Positions 45,408 through 53,729 of a stretch of DNA of 64,000 nt are shown here, one piece after another. Origin of the DNA: Mogibacterium diversum_A (GTDB lineage Bacteria > Bacillota > Clostridia > Peptostreptococcales > Anaerovoracaceae); NCBI RefSeq assembly GCF_938028775.1, contig NZ_CALIZG010000023.1:62001-126000 (forward strand). Direction: 5' to 3'. Under the pieces are notes generated by a model. It did no database searches. It was not told the DNA's origin and was given only the letters and a program-made list of their open reading frames with translations. The first letter of the stretch is position 1. Each line of letters opens with the position of its first letter. The translations under genes and the position numbers were made by a program.

Positions 45408-45472
45408 ATATCAAGCTTTGATATATCGCATCTCGATATATCAAGTATATCGCGGTTCGATATATGTGTCAA
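45408..45472 (-). promoter_or_regulatory. padR promoter with an array of overlapping palindromes
   Basis: Minus strand: TTGACA (45467-45472), 17-bp spacer, TATACT (45444-45449). From the spacer to the ribosome site run repeated CGATATA/TATATCG half-sites. They form at least four inverted repeats: an 8-bp arm pair near 45408-45426, a 9-bp pair at about 45419-45441, and two 7-bp pairs across the -10 and spacer. PadR autorepression is the natural reading. Confidence 0.75.
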
Positions 45473-45589
45473 TAGCATTATAAAAAGAAGATATATCTCA
45501 TGTATGTATTGATTTTTCAATAAAATTCGGTGTTTTTACCAACTCGTTTTGTCCGTGATGTTGTCTTATTTTGTATTGCCCTAAGATGT

Positions 45590-45712
45590 CTAGGCATTAA
45601 AAAAGGAACCGCAGGGCGGTTCCTTTTTCATTTGTTCTATGTAATAGTTTTTAATAGAAGAAAGATGATCCTCTGCTTGCTCCGTAATGTAAATTCTGTA
45701 TTGCCTCATCAT
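45590..45712 (-). pseudogene. Truncated RelE/ParE-type toxin remnant
   Basis: An ATG overlaps the antitoxin stop in the ATGA manner at 45709-45712 and opens a 40-codon frame. Its first 28 residues (RQYRIYITEQAEDHLSSIKN and following) look like the start of a ParE/RelE toxin, but the frame then runs straight into a terminator hairpin and stops. Full toxins are about 90-110 residues and catalytic residues lie in the missing part. It looks like a 3'-deleted toxin. Confidence 0.6.
45599..45628. terminator. Bidirectional terminator at the toxin remnant
   Basis: A 12-bp perfect stem AAAAGGAACCGC/GCGGTTCCTTTT with a 3-nt loop (45601-45627) and A/T tracts on both sides. It interrupts the toxin reading frame. 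Confidence 0.85.
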
Positions 45713-46011
45713 ATTCCTTTCTCAAGAATATCAAACACCTCATCTACATCCTTCGATTTGCCTTCAGCAGCCTGCATATATCCAGTTCTCATAATTATAT
45801 TAAAATCATTATCATTCATATTTTCTCTGACTGGAACATTATTCGGAATAGTTAAAGAGAACGGAATGCCATTATTTAATATTATTTGTCTATAAAACAT
45901 ATCTATCGCAGTTGCTGTTGGAACTCCAATGGTTTCCAATATTTGTTCCGCTTGCTTCTTGATATCTTTCTGTATTCTCACATTAACGCTTGCATTCTTT
46001 GTTGCTGACAT
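45709..46011 (-). CDS. RelB/DinJ-family antitoxin
   Basis: A 100-residue ribbon-helix-helix antitoxin. SVNVRIQKDIKKQAEQILETIG is interrupted only by my spacing limit; it is the N-terminal DNA-binding RHH, followed by the PTATAIDMFYRQIILNNGIPF motif characteristic of DinJ. The C-terminal toxin-binding tail is present. ATG at 46011 follows AAGGAAGG by 8 nt; a GTG three codons earlier lies within that site. Upstream is a perfect operator-like inverted repeat. The downstream toxin is truncated, so this is an orphan antitoxin. Confidence 0.85.
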   Translation of the reverse strand: MSATKNASVNVRIQKDIKKQAEQILETIGVPTATAIDMFYRQIILNNGIPFSLTIPNNVPVRENMNDNDFNIIMRTGYMQAAEGKSKDVDEVFDILEKGI

Positions 46012-46044
46012 ATTTATCACCTTCCTTTTAGAAAATTATGAACT

Positions 46045-46069
46045 ATTGTATTGCTTTTTGCAATACAAT
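46045..46069 (-). promoter_or_regulatory. Antitoxin operator
   Basis: A perfect 10-bp inverted repeat (46045-46054 with 46060-46069) spaced by five T, 33 nt before the antitoxin start. RHH antitoxins bind such repeats at their own promoter. No strong -35/-10 pair is visible just upstream. Confidence 0.65.
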
Positions 46070-46171
46070 TTCTATTATCTTCCCTTGATTAACTTCAATC
46101 AGCAACACTGTTATATAAGTTCAACTAATTATTACACACTTTCCAGTTCCCTTTAGCACAAAATTTGTAAT

Positions 46172-46198
46172 AAAAAACCGCAGGAAGATTCCCACGGT
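46172..46198 (-). terminator. Terminator after the broken nitroreductase gene
   Basis: Stem ACCG..GGAA/TTCC..CGGT (46177-46198) followed on the minus strand by six U. Confidence 0.7.
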
Positions 46199-46231
46199 CT
46201 CTTTGCTCATAAATATTTACGTTAAAATCCA

Positions 46232-46803
46232 CTATTCGTAGAACTTAACTCTTTCCGATATATCCTCTTTATCTTTCGGTGCTGGCTCCATTACGATTCC
46301 ACCAAATGGCATCTGAGCAACGAGCTTCCACTTCTCTGGCAGTCCAAACTTCTCACGCACGAAATCATCAATAACAGGATTGTAGTGCTGTATATTCGCA
46401 CCAACACCGAGCTCACGCAGAGCACTCCAGATATTAATCTGAAGCATACCATTTGCCTGATTCGCCCATACTGGGAAGTTCTCAGCATATGCAGCAAACT
46501 TCTCTTGTAATCCACGCACTACCTCTTCATCGTAGAAATACAGAATCGTCCCTGCCGCAGCCTTGAACCCATCTATCTTCTCTCTCGCAACTTGCCGTCA
46601 AACACATCATAGATGCCGTCCCACAGCTCATCCTGCTTCTCACCGAGCGCAACGACCACGCGAGCACTCTTCATGTTAAACGCATCAGGAACTAGCTCCG
46701 TGACTTCATTTATAAGCGCATGAATCTCATCTGTGCTCACCGGTAGCTCTTTGTTGAGCTGGTAGTAGCTTCTTCTCTGCTTTAGTCCTTCGTAAATGTT
46801 CAT
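46232..46803 (-). pseudogene. Nitroreductase-family gene with a frameshift
   Basis: The N-terminal part (46803 to about 46573) encodes a nitroreductase start with LKQRRSYYQLNKELPV. The C-terminal part (about 46590 to 46232) encodes the matching WANQANGMLQINIWSALRELGVG and PFGGIV segments in another frame. At the junction the minus strand reads CGAGAGAGAAG; deleting one GA restores a continuous frame of 189 residues running through KIDGFKAAAGTILYF. The 572-nt span is two bases over a multiple of three. This is a (GA)n slippage: a pseudogene, phase-variable switch, or sequencing error. The original product would be an FMN oxidoreductase of unknown substrate. Confidence 0.8.
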
Positions 46804-47060
46804 CTATGTCCTCCAAACCCCTTTATGTTTACTGTGAATTATCTTTTAAATTATGGCTACATTGTACTCGATAATCCTCGGCGAACTGTGAAGGTTGGAG
46901 GAAGATAGATTGTGTAAAACTGTATTTTAAGTTTTAATAGAATTATTTTGCGGAGTATTTATTAATCTTGAAGCTCTAACATATGAGTTATTGAATCGGA
47001 ACTGCTTTTTACAGGATGAAAAACAATTGCTCATCATGAATTCATAATCCATTTAAACGT

Positions 47061-47792
47061 CTAGTTGCATTTTTTTAACACAAAGATATACTCATGTGCT
47101 AGTAATATAAATTTGTTTTGATTGGAAATTTTTGCCCACTTGGAAGTGCCTTTACAATTATATTGTTGTTTTATGATAATCTCTTTTAACGAAAAGCCTT
47201 CATTTCGGAATAGTTGCAATGTTTCAAACCCTAAGGGTTTCACAAAGCCATTCTTCCTTATATCGCCAATTATAAATGCACAAAACTTATTAGTCTTTAA
47301 TACTCTATATGATTCCTTTGCAACTGATTCCATTGATTTTAAAAAATCACTATATTCAAGTCGTGATAAGTCACCATCGATATTATTACTATATTTTATA
47401 ATATCCGAATACGGAGGATGCGTGCATATGAAATCAATGCTATGGTCATTTATAAAGTCAAGTTTTTGCGCATCTCCAATTCTTATTTCAACATCACTAC
47501 TTCCGTATGCAAAATTAAGCTTATTGATACTTAGTTCTACTGATTTAGGATTTATATCTACACCTATAATATCTCTATTTAGTAATTTTGCCTCTATAAC
47601 TGAAGTCCCGCCTCCAACAAATTGATCTAGAATTTTATCACCTGGTGAAGAATACCTTATTATTAGATTTCTAAAAACGTATGGCGAACAATTACCCCTA
47701 TATTTTGAATCATGAGTCGCCCAATCTCCTCTTTCTTTAAAACTCCATACTGATGATTTTTCTAGTTCAAATATCTGAGGTTCATAATTCAT
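47061..47792 (-). CDS. DNA methyltransferase (amino-MTase, second of the system)
   Basis: A 243-residue S-adenosylmethionine-dependent DNA methylase. Motif I is DQFVGGGTSVIEAKLL (about 55-70) and the catalytic motif IV is CTHPPYSD (about 127-134), of the N6-adenine/N4-cytosine type. Motif I precedes motif IV and there is no long target-recognition region, so the enzyme is short. ATG at 47792 lies 5 nt after AGGAG, which itself overlaps the endonuclease stop codon: translational coupling. It is the last gene of the restriction operon and clearly AT-rich. It may methylate the other strand of an asymmetric site. Confidence 0.85.
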   Translation of the reverse strand: MNYEPQIFELEKSSVWSFKERGDWATHDSKYRGNCSPYVFRNLIIRYSSPGDKILDQFVGGGTSVIEAKLLNRDIIGVDINPKSVELSINKLNFAYGSSDVEIRIGDAQKLDFINDHSIDFICTHPPYSDIIKYSNNIDGDLSRLEYSDFLKSMESVAKESYRVLKTNKFCAFIIGDIRKNGFVKPLGFETLQLFRNEGFSLKEIIIKQQYNCKGTSKWAKISNQNKFILLAHEYIFVLKKCN

Positions 47793-47800
47793 ACACACTC

Positions 47801-49105
47801 CTATAAATTAACTAAATTAAATACCCACTTTATCCAACATTGCACTGAACTAGCTCTTCTATGAATTGTGCTAGTACTTTTGCATACGTTATATTTACGC
47901 ATTAACTTTTCGATTTCACTTATCTCAATAAGTTCTCCTGTTTCAATTATACTATCAAAACAATCTGCAAATATTTGGTGCTGCAACATTAACTGAACAA
48001 ACTTAAGTTGACGTTCTTTGTAGTTCATTGTTAATATTTGTTCTCCTAATCTAGTAAGAGTAACTCTTTTACCAGACCCTTCTATTCGTTTTACAAATAA
48101 CCCTAGATAAGCCCCTGCGTTATAATAATAATCTGATTGACGTTCATCGAATTCCATTAATTCAGCAATTTGTTCTTTTGTCATAGCGTTCTCTTTTAGA
48201 TTCTCTAAAAGAGAAATAACACGTTCAAAGGAGTTTGCCTGAATAAATGGAACATTGTCATCTTCCCTGCAGTCATCATCAAAAATAATTTTAGTTAAAT
48301 TTCTAATCTCTACTAAGTCACTTATCTCAATATGCGTCTCTTGTAGAGAATAATTTTTTGCTTTAACTAGTTCAATAGAGGAATAATTATTTTTATCTAA
48401 AAATCTATATTCAAATAATCTAAAAATCATATTTGAATACACAGAAAACACTAATCTAATAGGTTTTGACACCTTTTGTTCCCATAACCTATACGGATAG
48501 TATAGCTGTCTAATGTGAAAATCTTCGTGTACTACATTCTTTGCTTCCAATATTATGACATCTTTATCATTTTCAAAACCGCCGTCTATTTCACATTGCG
48601 CATTTTTTACAGAAATTATCTGCTTTCCACCATCAACCGTATTTACGCTAAACTCGAATTCTCCGGTACCCATTCTTCCATTAAATGTTTCGACGGTATC
48701 CCTATCACCTAAAAAATCATCCAATATACCTGAGATAATCAATATGCAAATTGCCGCAGATTCTGATGTAATGCTATTAATATCTATTGTCTCAAGAGCG
48801 GGTAGTTCAGCAGAATCCATTTTATTTACAGACTCTGTTAGTTCTGGTAGTTCTTCATATAAATTAAATCTACCTAAAACATAAGAGCTTCTACTATTAG
48901 GTAAGATGTTAATTTTATTGTTTCTTAATGCTTCTGGAAGAGCTGATGTACAGTCCCATTTAGCCATTAATCTAGGTTCTTTAAATTCTTTAATTTCACT
49001 TGCTTTAATATGAAATATACCATTTTCATTAATTCTGTTTATAATATCGTATTTTTTAATAATCTCTTTCCATGCTTCATTAGCAGAAATTTTATTTTTT
49101 TGCAT
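47801..49105 (-). CDS. Type II restriction endonuclease candidate
   Basis: A 434-residue protein. At residues 172-190 is EIDGGF, then VIILEAKN: D174-x12-E187-x-K189, a PD-(D/E)XK nuclease core, followed by a RQLYYPYRLW helix. A winged-helix-like segment at about 320-375 (TKEQIAELMEFDERQSDYY, VTLTRLGEQIL) may recognise DNA. I do not recognise its exact restriction family; the position between two methylases makes it the endonuclease by inference. It overlaps the Dam-type gene by 14 nt and precedes the second methylase by 8 nt. The gene is AT-rich relative to flanking chromosome. Confidence 0.75.
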   Translation of the reverse strand: MQKNKISANEAWKEIIKKYDIINRINENGIFHIKASEIKEFKEPRLMAKWDCTSALPEALRNNKINILPNSRSSYVLGRFNLYEELPELTESVNKMDSAELPALETIDINSITSESAAICILIISGILDDFLGDRDTVETFNGRMGTGEFEFSVNTVDGGKQIISVKNAQCEIDGGFENDKDVIILEAKNVVHEDFHIRQLYYPYRLWEQKVSKPIRLVFSVYSNMIFRLFEYRFLDKNNYSSIELVKAKNYSLQETHIEISDLVEIRNLTKIIFDDDCREDDNVPFIQANSFERVISLLENLKENAMTKEQIAELMEFDERQSDYYYNAGAYLGLFVKRIEGSGKRVTLTRLGEQILTMNYKERQLKFVQLMLQHQIFADCFDSIIETGELIEISEIEKLMRKYNVCKSTSTIHRRASSVQCWIKWVFNLVNL

Positions 49106-49934
49106 TGTATATTAGAACCTCATTTATTTGTCCACGTTTTTTTGCATCACTATTAATAGCTCGTTTTGCTTTAACAACCTTTATTCTATAAGCCTTATAA
49201 AGCTCCCTTATCTCTTCACAATCAGAATTGGACTGTAAGAAATGTACACCCTTTGAATTTAATTTGTCACATTCTTCTTTCAGTTCTACTTGTTTATCAT
49301 ACCCAAATCCTCCCTCTGTATATCCTGTAAACGAAGATGAAGATGAAATCGGCATATATGGTGGATCTAAGTATACAAAGGAATTTTTTTCAATATCATT
49401 TAAGACATCTTTATAGTCACCGCTCCTAATACTAATTTCATTCCCATTTAGATATTTTGAAATTGCTCTTAGTACAACTTCATTTACTATATTAGGATTC
49501 TTGTATTTGCCGTATGGTGAGTTAAATTGTCCTAAAGAATTAACCCTATACAATCCATTGTAACAAGTCTTATTTAGATAGATAATTCTTGCAGCTTTCT
49601 CCGAATTTGACATTTTATCAAAGTCAGGGGTGCGGTCTAGCGCTCTAACTTCGTAGTAATAATCTGATGAATTATATTTTTCATGTTCCTTCAACAATGC
49701 TACAAGAGCATCTAGATCATCCCTGACTGTTCTATATACGTTAATTAGTTCAGTATTGTAGTCATTAATAATTGCTTTTTTAGGTTGCAATCTGAATAGT
49801 ACCGCCCCTCCACCAATGAAAGGTTCAACATAGTTATCGCAACTCTCATCTATTAATGGAATTATTTCTGATAGCAGTTGTCGCTTACCACCTACCCATT
49901 TTAATATTGGACTTAAAAGTAAATTTTTTGACAT
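49092..49934 (-). CDS. Dam-family DNA adenine methylase
   Basis: A 280-residue N6-adenine methylase of the D12/alpha class: SAM-binding LKWVGGKRQLL and EPFIGGGAVLF, catalytic YLDPPYMP (about 190), and the ASSG-like recognition stretch TGYTEGGFGYDKQ. The length and motifs match DpnM/Dam. I chose ATG 49934; a TTG at 49940 is also in frame. It is the first gene of the methylase-endonuclease-methylase operon. Expressing the methylase first protects host DNA. Specificity cannot be read from the sequence. Confidence 0.9.
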   Translation of the reverse strand: MSKNLLLSPILKWVGGKRQLLSEIIPLIDESCDNYVEPFIGGGAVLFRLQPKKAIINDYNTELINVYRTVRDDLDALVALLKEHEKYNSSDYYYEVRALDRTPDFDKMSNSEKAARIIYLNKTCYNGLYRVNSLGQFNSPYGKYKNPNIVNEVVLRAISKYLNGNEISIRSGDYKDVLNDIEKNSFVYLDPPYMPISSSSSFTGYTEGGFGYDKQVELKEECDKLNSKGVHFLQSNSDCEEIRELYKAYRIKVVKAKRAINSDAKKRGQINEVLIYNAKK

Positions 49935-49953
49935 ATTCAACCCTCACCTTAAC

Positions 49954-49973
49954 AATATAATGACTATTATATT
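49954..49973 (-). promoter_or_regulatory. Palindrome over the -10 box of the restriction operon
   Basis: AATATAAT/ATTATATT, an 8-bp perfect inverted repeat with a 4-bp centre (49954-49973), contains the TATAAT -10 (49966-49971). A weak TTTTGA -35 lies 17 nt upstream. The rest of 49974-50129 shows nothing I can assign. Confidence 0.5.
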
Positions 49974-50129
49974 CGTTTTTACGATTATTCAAAACCCAAA
50001 ATCTATAATGTTATATTTCTTATTTTTTAAAGCTATATAGAAATGAATAATCTAGATACCGAATTATAACACACCACCCTCTCATTTTTAGCACACTTAT
50101 TCCATATTATATTCCCAAAATTTCCCACA

Positions 50130-50158
50130 CTAAAAAGCCCGCGCTCACGCGCAGGCTT
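50130..50158 (-). terminator. Terminator after the lipoprotein operon
   Basis: Stem AAGCC(T)GCGC/GCGC(G)GGCTT (50135-50158) with a 4-nt loop, followed on the minus strand by five U. It closes the duplicated lipoprotein region. Confidence 0.85.
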
Positions 50159-50255
50159 CCTCTTTAAATATTCGGTTTTAGCCTGTTTTATCGGCTCTAG
50201 TCCATTTTTTACTGCCATAACCGGACGATTACATGCAGCCCTCCAAGGCCAAACC

Positions 50256-51119
50256 CTAGAACTGCGACTTCTTCACCTTGCTAGCATCAAATCCGTGAGG
50301 CTTCTTGATTTCCTTTACATCGTTGATGTCACGGTAATATGCCTGATAGTAATCCTCGTTGTCGATTGCTCCTCCAATTTCAGGAACATCCATCTTGGTA
50401 ATAAGCTTTATCCTTGTCTGATAAGGAGTTGGACCGCCCTTGCCCTTCTTCATCACGAGGTGAATTTCAATCTTGCAGGACTTTACATCCTTCTTACCCT
50501 GTTTAAGCATTTTGCTTTTAGGAATAATTGCTACCTGAAGCTTAGCCATCTGATTCAGATTGTTGCTCACATCACCCTTATAATCAAGATAGTAATGATT
50601 CTCGTCCTCAGTCAGCTTAAACTTGTCCGCATATTTCTCGTATATATCTAAGAAAGTCTTGCTATTACCTATCTCTGGAGGATTTATATCCTTTGCCTCT
50701 TTCCAAACCCACTCATAATTATTAGTTACCGAAGATGAGCCGATATATAACTTCTTAGGCTTTGGGGAGTATATCTTATCACTCTTAAATATGAAGTCTG
50801 AACTTCCAAATTTTATCAGTTTCTCATCAACAGTCTCAGGCTCACTAGAATTAGAAGTACCGCTTGAGTAATATTCGATGAAAGCCTGTGGGTCAAGCTG
50901 CATTTTACCTTGTCTAACCTGTGATTCACCCCTAAAGAGTCTAGCTGAACCCTCAGATGCTACGTATCTTCTATATGTGTGGATCTCATAATCAAGGTTT
51001 TCCACCTTTTGCATCTTCTTTACAAATGTCTTAACATCGCCTTTTCCACCGCAAGCTGAAAGGGTTAGGACCATCATCATGGCGATGACTACTAAAACTA
51101 TTTTTCGTTTCTGTCTCAT
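50256..51119 (-). CDS. Lipoprotein of unknown function, family A copy 1
   Basis: A 287-residue exported lipoprotein with signal peptide and lipobox LSAC (Cys23). The mature part starts DVKTFVKKMQKVENLDYEI and contains Q-V-R-Q-G-K-M-Q-L-D-P-Q and NYEWVWKEAKDINPPEIG, which recur in the paralogue at 52040 (TIRQGQIQFNPQ; ENGWVWIDKDDLEAPEVG). I do not recognise the family. It is the second gene of a B-A pair, 14 nt after the family B gene. Confidence 0.85.
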   Translation of the reverse strand: MRQKRKIVLVVIAMMMVLTLSACGGKGDVKTFVKKMQKVENLDYEIHTYRRYVASEGSARLFRGESQVRQGKMQLDPQAFIEYYSSGTSNSSEPETVDEKLIKFGSSDFIFKSDKIYSPKPKKLYIGSSSVTNNYEWVWKEAKDINPPEIGNSKTFLDIYEKYADKFKLTEDENHYYLDYKGDVSNNLNQMAKLQVAIIPKSKMLKQGKKDVKSCKIEIHLVMKKGKGGPTPYQTRIKLITKMDVPEIGGAIDNEDYYQAYYRDINDVKEIKKPHGFDASKVKKSQF

Positions 51120-51133
51120 TTTATTGCCCCTCC

Positions 51134-51934
51134 CTAGTAACCTTTAGCCTTATCAATGCCCTTAGGTTCTTCAACACGAACACCAGTGTTCTGATCGCTA
51201 TATTTTGCCACGCCCTTGAATTTAGCACTAACTGCACTGCTATCAAAATTACCAGTATACTTGAACGATAGCGGCTTATTATCCTCCTTGGAAACGGTTA
51301 GTTCAGCAACCAGCTTTCCTGTGTCATCTGTTGAGCTAACAATGAGCGGCCTGAACATTGCACCAAAGAATAGGTCACCATTTTCATCTTGAAGCTTTAT
51401 ATCAGTCGTCTCAAAGCGAAGTGTGTAAGTCTTCTTATCCTCTTTAACAGTGATGTCTTTCTTCTTTGTTTGTAGAAAAGCGATGAAATCGCGGTTGAAT
51501 CCAGTTGGCTGATTGCGCCACTTACTGGTATAAATATCCTGCTTCCAAGTCTTATCGCCTTTTTCCTTTTTAAATTCTGCCCCGTCGGTTCCGTAGATTT
51601 CTCTAGACCCCTTTTTAGAATCATTTGCATAGTTTAGCTTTCCGCGGGCTCTAACTGGACCCATCTCAAAGGTTCCTTTATAAGAGTACTTATTAAAGCC
51701 CTCCGCCTTCTGTCCCTCTGATGGTTGGTGGCGGATATAGTCAGTTTTAGCTTCTATCTGAACCTTTCCGTCATCTAGATTGTAAAAGGCATCTAGCCCC
51801 TTATCAATTTTCTGTTCTTTGGTTAGATTCTCGCCACTTCCGTTGCCGCCGCCAGACTGTCCGCATCCAGCAAGCCCAAGTAAAGCGATCAAGCTGATAA
51901 CCAATATGACTGTTCTTTTCTTGTAACCTGTCAT
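51134..51934 (-). CDS. Lipoprotein of unknown function, family B copy 1
   Basis: A 266-residue lipoprotein with MTGYKKRTVILVISLIALLG-type signal and lipobox LAGC (Cys24). The mature part has KIDKGLDAFYNLDDGKVQIE, FLQTKKKDITVKEDKKTYTL and a C-terminal VRVEEPKGI. The pattern of long beta strands suggests a LolA/LppX-like or DUF6612-like fold; this is a guess. It is paralogous to the gene at 52900, with the signal peptide almost identical. It begins the second B-A unit, behind its own promoter (51981-52009). Confidence 0.85.
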   Translation of the reverse strand: MTGYKKRTVILVISLIALLGLAGCGQSGGGNGSGENLTKEQKIDKGLDAFYNLDDGKVQIEAKTDYIRHQPSEGQKAEGFNKYSYKGTFEMGPVRARGKLNYANDSKKGSREIYGTDGAEFKKEKGDKTWKQDIYTSKWRNQPTGFNRDFIAFLQTKKKDITVKEDKKTYTLRFETTDIKLQDENGDLFFGAMFRPLIVSSTDDTGKLVAELTVSKEDNKPLSFKYTGNFDSSAVSAKFKGVAKYSDQNTGVRVEEPKGIDKAKGY

Positions 51935-51980
51935 ATTCTACCTCCTATCTGTAAAATACCCCCGTGCATAGGTTATTGCT

Positions 51981-52009
51981 ATCATAACTTAATTAGTGTA
52001 CTTTTGCAA
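51981..52009 (-). promoter_or_regulatory. Promoter of the second lipoprotein pair
   Basis: Minus strand: TTGCAA (52004-52009), 17-bp spacer, TATGAT (51981-51986). The leader down to the start (51935-51975) is nearly identical to that of the other pair, including ACGGGGGTATTTTAC. Confidence 0.75.
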
Positions 52010-52039
52010 TTAATCGTATGTCGCTCATAAGTGCAGTTA

Positions 52040-52888
52040 TTAAATTCCCGCCGGCTTTTCAATGCTCTTCACATTATTTATATCACGATATGAAGCGATG
52101 AAATTATCCTCATTAGCTAGCTTAACTCCCGCTCCGTCGGTTTTTCCCTTTGCCTTAATCTGGATGTGAGCCTCGCTTGGTACCATTTTTTCACCGGTAG
52201 CCTTATCCTTTTTAGCTATCACAAGGTGTATGCGAAGCTTTACCGATTTAACGTACTGTTTACCTGATTTAAATACCTTGTTGTCTGCGAATGTCTGCTG
52301 TGCCTTACCAACCTGGTTGAAGTCCTTAGATACATCGCCACTGTAGTCAAGATATATGTAGTTATCATCTTCCGCCTTCTTAAACTTGCTAGCATACTTC
52401 TCATAAAGCTTAAGAATTTCTTCGTTACGCCCAACTTCCGGAGCCTCGAGATCGTCCTTATCTATCCATACCCATCCATTTTCCTTTGGTGAGGTAAATC
52501 CTTTATATCCTTTACCTGGCTCTGGAGAATAGATTCTCGCATAGCTGTTCAGGTCGTCGGCACTTGCAAATATACGTTTCGCCTTTGCTACCTTGCCATC
52601 ATCGTTCGTGGTGCCATATCCGCTTAGAACATACTCGCTGAATACCTGTGGGTTGAATTGAATCTGACCCTGCCTGATGGTCGTATCGGAGCTAAACTTC
52701 TTCATATACTTGTTAGAAGCGCTGTTCTTGTTATATACGGTAACTTCGTACTCTAAGTTCTTTGCATTGCGCAGCTTATCGGCAAAAGTATTTACGTCAG
52801 AGCTCGAACTCTTCTTGAACGACATGAGGGATAAGCTCAAAACAAACGCGAATACAATCACAACTAATTTCTTTATCTTGTTCATCAT
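52040..52888 (-). CDS. Secreted protein of family A copy 2, lipobox lost
   Basis: A 282-residue paralogue of the lipoprotein at 50256, with the same body (VNTFADKLRNAKNLEYEV, IRQGQIQFNPQ, VWIDKDDLEAPEVG, the final SYRDINNVKSIEKP). The signal helix (about 5-22) is kept, but at the lipobox position the sequence is LSLMSFKKSS: no cysteine. It therefore cannot be lipidated in the usual way and is either secreted, or tethered by the uncleaved helix. It is the second gene of the first B-A pair, 11 nt behind the family B gene. Confidence 0.85.
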   Translation of the reverse strand: MMNKIKKLVVIVFAFVLSLSLMSFKKSSSSDVNTFADKLRNAKNLEYEVTVYNKNSASNKYMKKFSSDTTIRQGQIQFNPQVFSEYVLSGYGTTNDDGKVAKAKRIFASADDLNSYARIYSPEPGKGYKGFTSPKENGWVWIDKDDLEAPEVGRNEEILKLYEKYASKFKKAEDDNYIYLDYSGDVSKDFNQVGKAQQTFADNKVFKSGKQYVKSVKLRIHLVIAKKDKATGEKMVPSEAHIQIKAKGKTDGAGVKLANEDNFIASYRDINNVKSIEKPAGI

Positions 52889-52899
52889 AATCCCCCTTT

Positions 52900-53682
52900 C
52901 TACCTACTTGCGGCGCTGCTGATGCCGCTTGGAACTTCAACTCGTACACCTGAATTTTGCTTGGAATACTTGAAGTTACCCTTAAACTTAACTGTTATCT
53001 GCGGACTTTCCTGTTCGCATATGTACTTAACCGACATAGGTTTAAAGCCTTTCTTAGAGACTGTAAGCTCAATCTTCAATTTGTCATTCGTGTCATTGTC
53101 GGTGTAAATAGGTCCGTTGTAGCTTCCGCCAACTAGGATGTCACCATTAGCCCCAAGCAGCTTAACATCGTCAGTCTCATATACGAGTGTAAAGCTATCC
53201 TTATCGTCTGTGACCTTTATGTCCTTTTTCTTCGTCTTCAGGAATTCAATAGCTGCTCTATTTATTCCAATCGGCTTGTGATAACGAAGTCTCTTTGATT
53301 TTTCTGTGTAATTAACCCACTCTGAATCGTTTACATTTTTTGAGTAATGTGAGATCGCATCGTTATAGAAATCGTTTTTGTTTTTACCATCATAGTAAAC
53401 ACCAAGCAGGTGGTCTGGGCTCTCTTCAAAATCCCCCTTAAAGGTGAGAGTAGCGTCGAACTTTGACTGCTGTCCCTCCTGTGGTGATTTCAATTCGTAC
53501 TTAAGATGGTTCTTCATCTCAATTTTTCCGTTCTTGAGATGTTCAAAAGCATCCAGCCCCTTGTCGATTTTCTCTTCTTCTGACAAGCTGCCATATTCGC
53601 CTTTCTTTCCACAGCCCACAAGCCCAAGTAGAGCTATCAGACCGATTATCAATATGACTGTCCTTTTCTTATAACCTGTCAT
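52900..53682 (-). CDS. Lipoprotein of unknown function, family B copy 2
   Basis: A 260-residue lipoprotein with lipobox LVGC (Cys24), nearly the same signal peptide as the gene at 51134, and matching segments (EKIDKGLDAFEHLKNGKIEM, FLKTKKKDIKVTDDKDSFTL, SGVRVEVPSGI). It starts the first B-A unit. The tandem B-A-B-A layout with duplicated promoter and leader shows a duplication of the whole two-gene cassette, followed by divergence. Confidence 0.85.
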   Translation of the reverse strand: MTGYKKRTVILIIGLIALLGLVGCGKKGEYGSLSEEEKIDKGLDAFEHLKNGKIEMKNHLKYELKSPQEGQQSKFDATLTFKGDFEESPDHLLGVYYDGKNKNDFYNDAISHYSKNVNDSEWVNYTEKSKRLRYHKPIGINRAAIEFLKTKKKDIKVTDDKDSFTLVYETDDVKLLGANGDILVGGSYNGPIYTDNDTNDKLKIELTVSKKGFKPMSVKYICEQESPQITVKFKGNFKYSKQNSGVRVEVPSGISSAASR

Positions 53683-53729
53683 ATTCTACCTCCTCTTTGT
53701 AAAATACCCCCGTACATAGGTTACATGTA

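Noticed and set aside
50033..50218. 61-codon minus-strand frame after the lipoprotein operon
   Set aside because: It contains the operon's terminator hairpin, has no convincing ribosome site, and its composition is not protein-like.
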